Shown piece after piece: positions 62,347 through 64,000 of a stretch of DNA of 64,000 nucleotides; position 1 is the stretch's first letter; each line of letters opens with the position of its first letter. The notes beneath the pieces are model-generated. The model had not been told where the DNA came from. It ran no database searches and saw nothing but the letters and a program-made list of their open reading frames with translations. This stretch comes from Alicyclobacillus kakegawensis NBRC 103104 (lineage in GTDB: Bacteria > Bacillota > Bacilli > Alicyclobacillales > Alicyclobacillaceae). A program made the position numbers and the translations under genes. The DNA lies in NCBI RefSeq assembly GCF_001552655.1, contig NZ_BCRP01000013.1, forward strand, positions 26,550-90,549. The letters run 5' to 3'.

Positions 62347-63549
62347 GTGAGAATCCTATTGGCCACGTACTGGTGTCTTCCGCATGTTGGAGGAGTATCA
62401 ACCTATGTATATAATCTGAGGAGCAAATTGGAGAGCATGGGCCATGAGGTAGATATCCTTGCTCACCATCCGGATATGCAAAGATATTATATGCCCAACA
62501 ATGGCCGATATCTGGAGAAATTCAAGGTAAAGGATCTGATATACGAAAAAGTTCTCAGTTTTTACAATCAAGAACTTTCCCAGGTTGATTCTTGGATCCG
62601 ATGGCGGGAAATAGAAAGGTACTCTTATGAAGCAGCAGCTGCGGTATTTGGGTTAACGAAATACGACCTCATACACACACAAGACATAGTCTCGACCCGG
62701 GCCTTATGGCGTGTAAAACCTAAGCGTCTGCCTTTAATTGCTACAATCCATGGTTGTCTTGCGACTCAGTACCTTATATCGGGTGAGATCCAAGAACGAA
62801 ATGCATTGGCCTGGAGATATGCGGCCATGGAAGAATACTATGGAGCGACCTCTAGCGACATCACAATTGTTCCTACCGAATGGTTAAAAAATCTCTATGT
62901 CAAGGAGTTCAACATCCCGAGTGATCACTTAAAGATAGTTCCATATGGCATGGATATCGATAATGTATTAAGAAAAACAGATCAATATCCGAAAATTGAA
63001 CGCCCGTCAAATAAAAAAGTTATTATCTGCTCAGCTCGACTTGTTCCAGTGAAGGGCCACGAGTGTCTCTTGAATGCGCTCGCGATGTTGAAAGAGGAAA
63101 GAAATGACTGGATTTGTTGGATCGTTGGTGATGGGCCGCTTCGCAAGCAGTTGGAACAGCAGGCGAAACGGATGAATCTGAAGGACGAAATCATCTTTTT
63201 GGGTAACCGCAATGATGTGCCATCTCTTCTCCATCAATCGGATATCTTTGTACTCCCCAGCCTTCAGGATAACCAGCCTTTTTCAGTTATGGAAGCGCAG
63301 GTTGTCGGAAAACCTGTTGTCGTATCAGATGCGGGAGGTATACCAGAGATGGTCGTACATGGAGAGACTGGGTTAATATCTCCGGCGGGCAACGACGAAG
63401 TATTGTATCAAAACCTGAAAACGTTGATTGAAGATGATGATTACAGAAACTCAATAGCAGAAAGAGGAAAGCAAAGGGCTTTGACGCAATGGGCTTTGGG
63501 AACCATGGTGGATAAGACATTGGAGGTCTATAAGGAAGTCGGCTTATAA
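62347..63549 (+). CDS. Glycosyltransferase family 4 (GT-B) protein
   Basis: 400 residues. N-terminal domain starts RILLATYWCLPHVGGVSTYV; the C-terminal nucleotide-sugar domain shows ICSARLVPVKGHECLLNAL, IVGDGPLRKQLEQ, and the E-x7-E motif region in LPSLQDNQPFSVMEAQVVGKPVV with SDAGGIPEMV. Transfers a sugar to a surface glycan or lipid acceptor. GTG at 62347 with AAAGGAAGAG upstream. Clearly lower GC than the preceding 60 kb, suggesting acquired DNA. Confidence 0.9.
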   Translation: MRILLATYWCLPHVGGVSTYVYNLRSKLESMGHEVDILAHHPDMQRYYMPNNGRYLEKFKVKDLIYEKVLSFYNQELSQVDSWIRWREIERYSYEAAAAVFGLTKYDLIHTQDIVSTRALWRVKPKRLPLIATIHGCLATQYLISGEIQERNALAWRYAAMEEYYGATSSDITIVPTEWLKNLYVKEFNIPSDHLKIVPYGMDIDNVLRKTDQYPKIERPSNKKVIICSARLVPVKGHECLLNALAMLKEERNDWICWIVGDGPLRKQLEQQAKRMNLKDEIIFLGNRNDVPSLLHQSDIFVLPSLQDNQPFSVMEAQVVGKPVVVSDAGGIPEMVVHGETGLISPAGNDEVLYQNLKTLIEDDDYRNSIAERGKQRALTQWALGTMVDKTLEVYKEVGL

Positions 63550-63562
63550 CGGAGGGAACACT

Positions 63563-64000
63563 GTGAGAAAAGTAAACGTAAAGCTTGCTTCTAAATCAAG
63601 AAACAGGGGAAACCACGGCACCGGCCTTGTTGTGAATCCTAAAAATAGCAAGGAATCTAGTACATTGCTTATTTCGACTCCAACAAATAGCGGAAATTCC
63701 ATCCGCCTACTAAAACCGAAAAGTGAAGGCATTCACAAGGGCAATGAGAAACCGGGGGAAGATACATTAAAGACTCAAGACAAACAGAATGGCCGAGGAT
63801 TGATAGAAGCGCTTCAGAAAGGTAATAAGGAACTCAAAGCAGAAATAGCAGAGTTGCAGGCTGAGATCAAGGAACTGAAGGCGCAAAGTGCACGGCAGCA
63901 TCGAAGGTTGATGGAGACGAATGAACATCTCGCGTCGGAGAATCGAGCATTCCGGGAGGCTAATGAGGAACTGCGGGCAGAGATCAAGACCCTGAAGGCG
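63563..64000 (+). CDS. Coiled-coil protein (partial, runs off window)
   Basis: 146 codons open to the window end. GTG at 63563 with GGAGGG 6 nt upstream, 13 bp after the glycosyltransferase stop, so likely the same operon. Residues 1-75 are basic and Asn/Ser/Lys-rich. From about residue 80 a heptad-rich coiled coil begins with repeated E-L-K-A / E-L-R-A-E-I-K blocks. Function cannot be told; it may belong to a surface-polysaccharide or scaffold system with the glycosyltransferase. Confidence 0.7.
   Translation, partial: MRKVNVKLASKSRNRGNHGTGLVVNPKNSKESSTLLISTPTNSGNSIRLLKPKSEGIHKGNEKPGEDTLKTQDKQNGRGLIEALQKGNKELKAEIAELQAEIKELKAQSARQHRRLMETNEHLASENRAFREANEELRAEIKTLKA

Noticed and set aside
1..64000. 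CRISPR arrays, rRNA, tRNA genes and complete insertion sequences
   Set aside because: No regularly spaced repeats with unique spacers, no rRNA-like or cloverleaf sequence noticed, and the only IS trace is the IS256 remnant. A tRNA scan would be needed to be certain.

Overview
The window looks like chromosomal DNA from a GC-rich, Gram-positive (Bacillota) bacterium. An acidophilic or thermophilic relative of Alicyclobacillus or Kyrpidia fits best. The evidence is strong AGGAGG-type ribosome sites, frequent GTG/TTG starts, T-box-free Bacillus-style SAM and B12 riboswitches, a CsoR/CopA copper module, an M29 aminopeptidase, a YjcZ-like small protein and a sulfocyanin-type blue copper protein. 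The genus is inferred from gene content only.

Layout. 1-1.8 kb: csoR-copA copper operon (leftward; copA runs off the window). 1.9-9.3 kb: acetyltransferase, LOG-family protein, small HTH protein, M29 aminopeptidase, nitronate monooxygenase, ACT-domain malic enzyme, ammonium transporter. 9.4-11.2 kb: moeA/mobB molybdenum cofactor genes. 11.6-25.2 kb: a cobalamin district. A heme-oxygenase-like protein is coupled to cobT; a sodium:solute symporter with a small partner follows; then a flavin reductase paired with a PduO-type adenosyltransferase; then a B12 riboswitch controlling an overlapping run btuF-btuC-btuD-cobU-cbiB-cobS-(cobD::cbiP fusion). 25.2-31 kb: K+/H+-type antiporter, double-GNAT protein, membrane-anchored FMN glutamate-synthase-like protein, DedA protein. 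31-34.2 kb: methionine transporter split into metQ (leftward, SAM-I riboswitch) and metNI (rightward). 34.3-37 kb: L,D-transpeptidase, a truncated DinB, an SDR protein.

36.9-38.9 kb is a scarred, partly AT-rich accessory patch with a YdeI-like gene, an internal duplication, an IS256 remnant and two copies of the 5' end of a YyaL-type gene. 38.65-40.8 kb is the full-length yyaL homologue. It is interrupted exactly before its CHWC motif by a 61-nt insertion: a stop codon within a long hairpin, flanked by matching TCG triplets. The same structure sits at the same codon in the decayed copy. This resembles a translational bypass element and is the most unusual thing in the window.

41-49.4 kb: menaquinone genes menA (leftward) and menB-E-F-D-H (rightward), then a TlpA-like lipoprotein. 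49.4-51.5 kb: sulfocyanin and a cation/proton antiporter. 51.6-55.3 kb: envelope cluster of two MGDG-synthase-like glycosyltransferases around a polysaccharide deacetylase and a YkoP-like protein. 55.3-59.2 kb: flavin reductase, second nitronate monooxygenase, purE-purK and small proteins. 59.6-61.1 kb: drug efflux MFS protein. 61.1-64 kb: a gene-poor stretch with short tandem repeats, then a lower-GC glycosyltransferase and the start of a coiled-coil protein that runs off the window.
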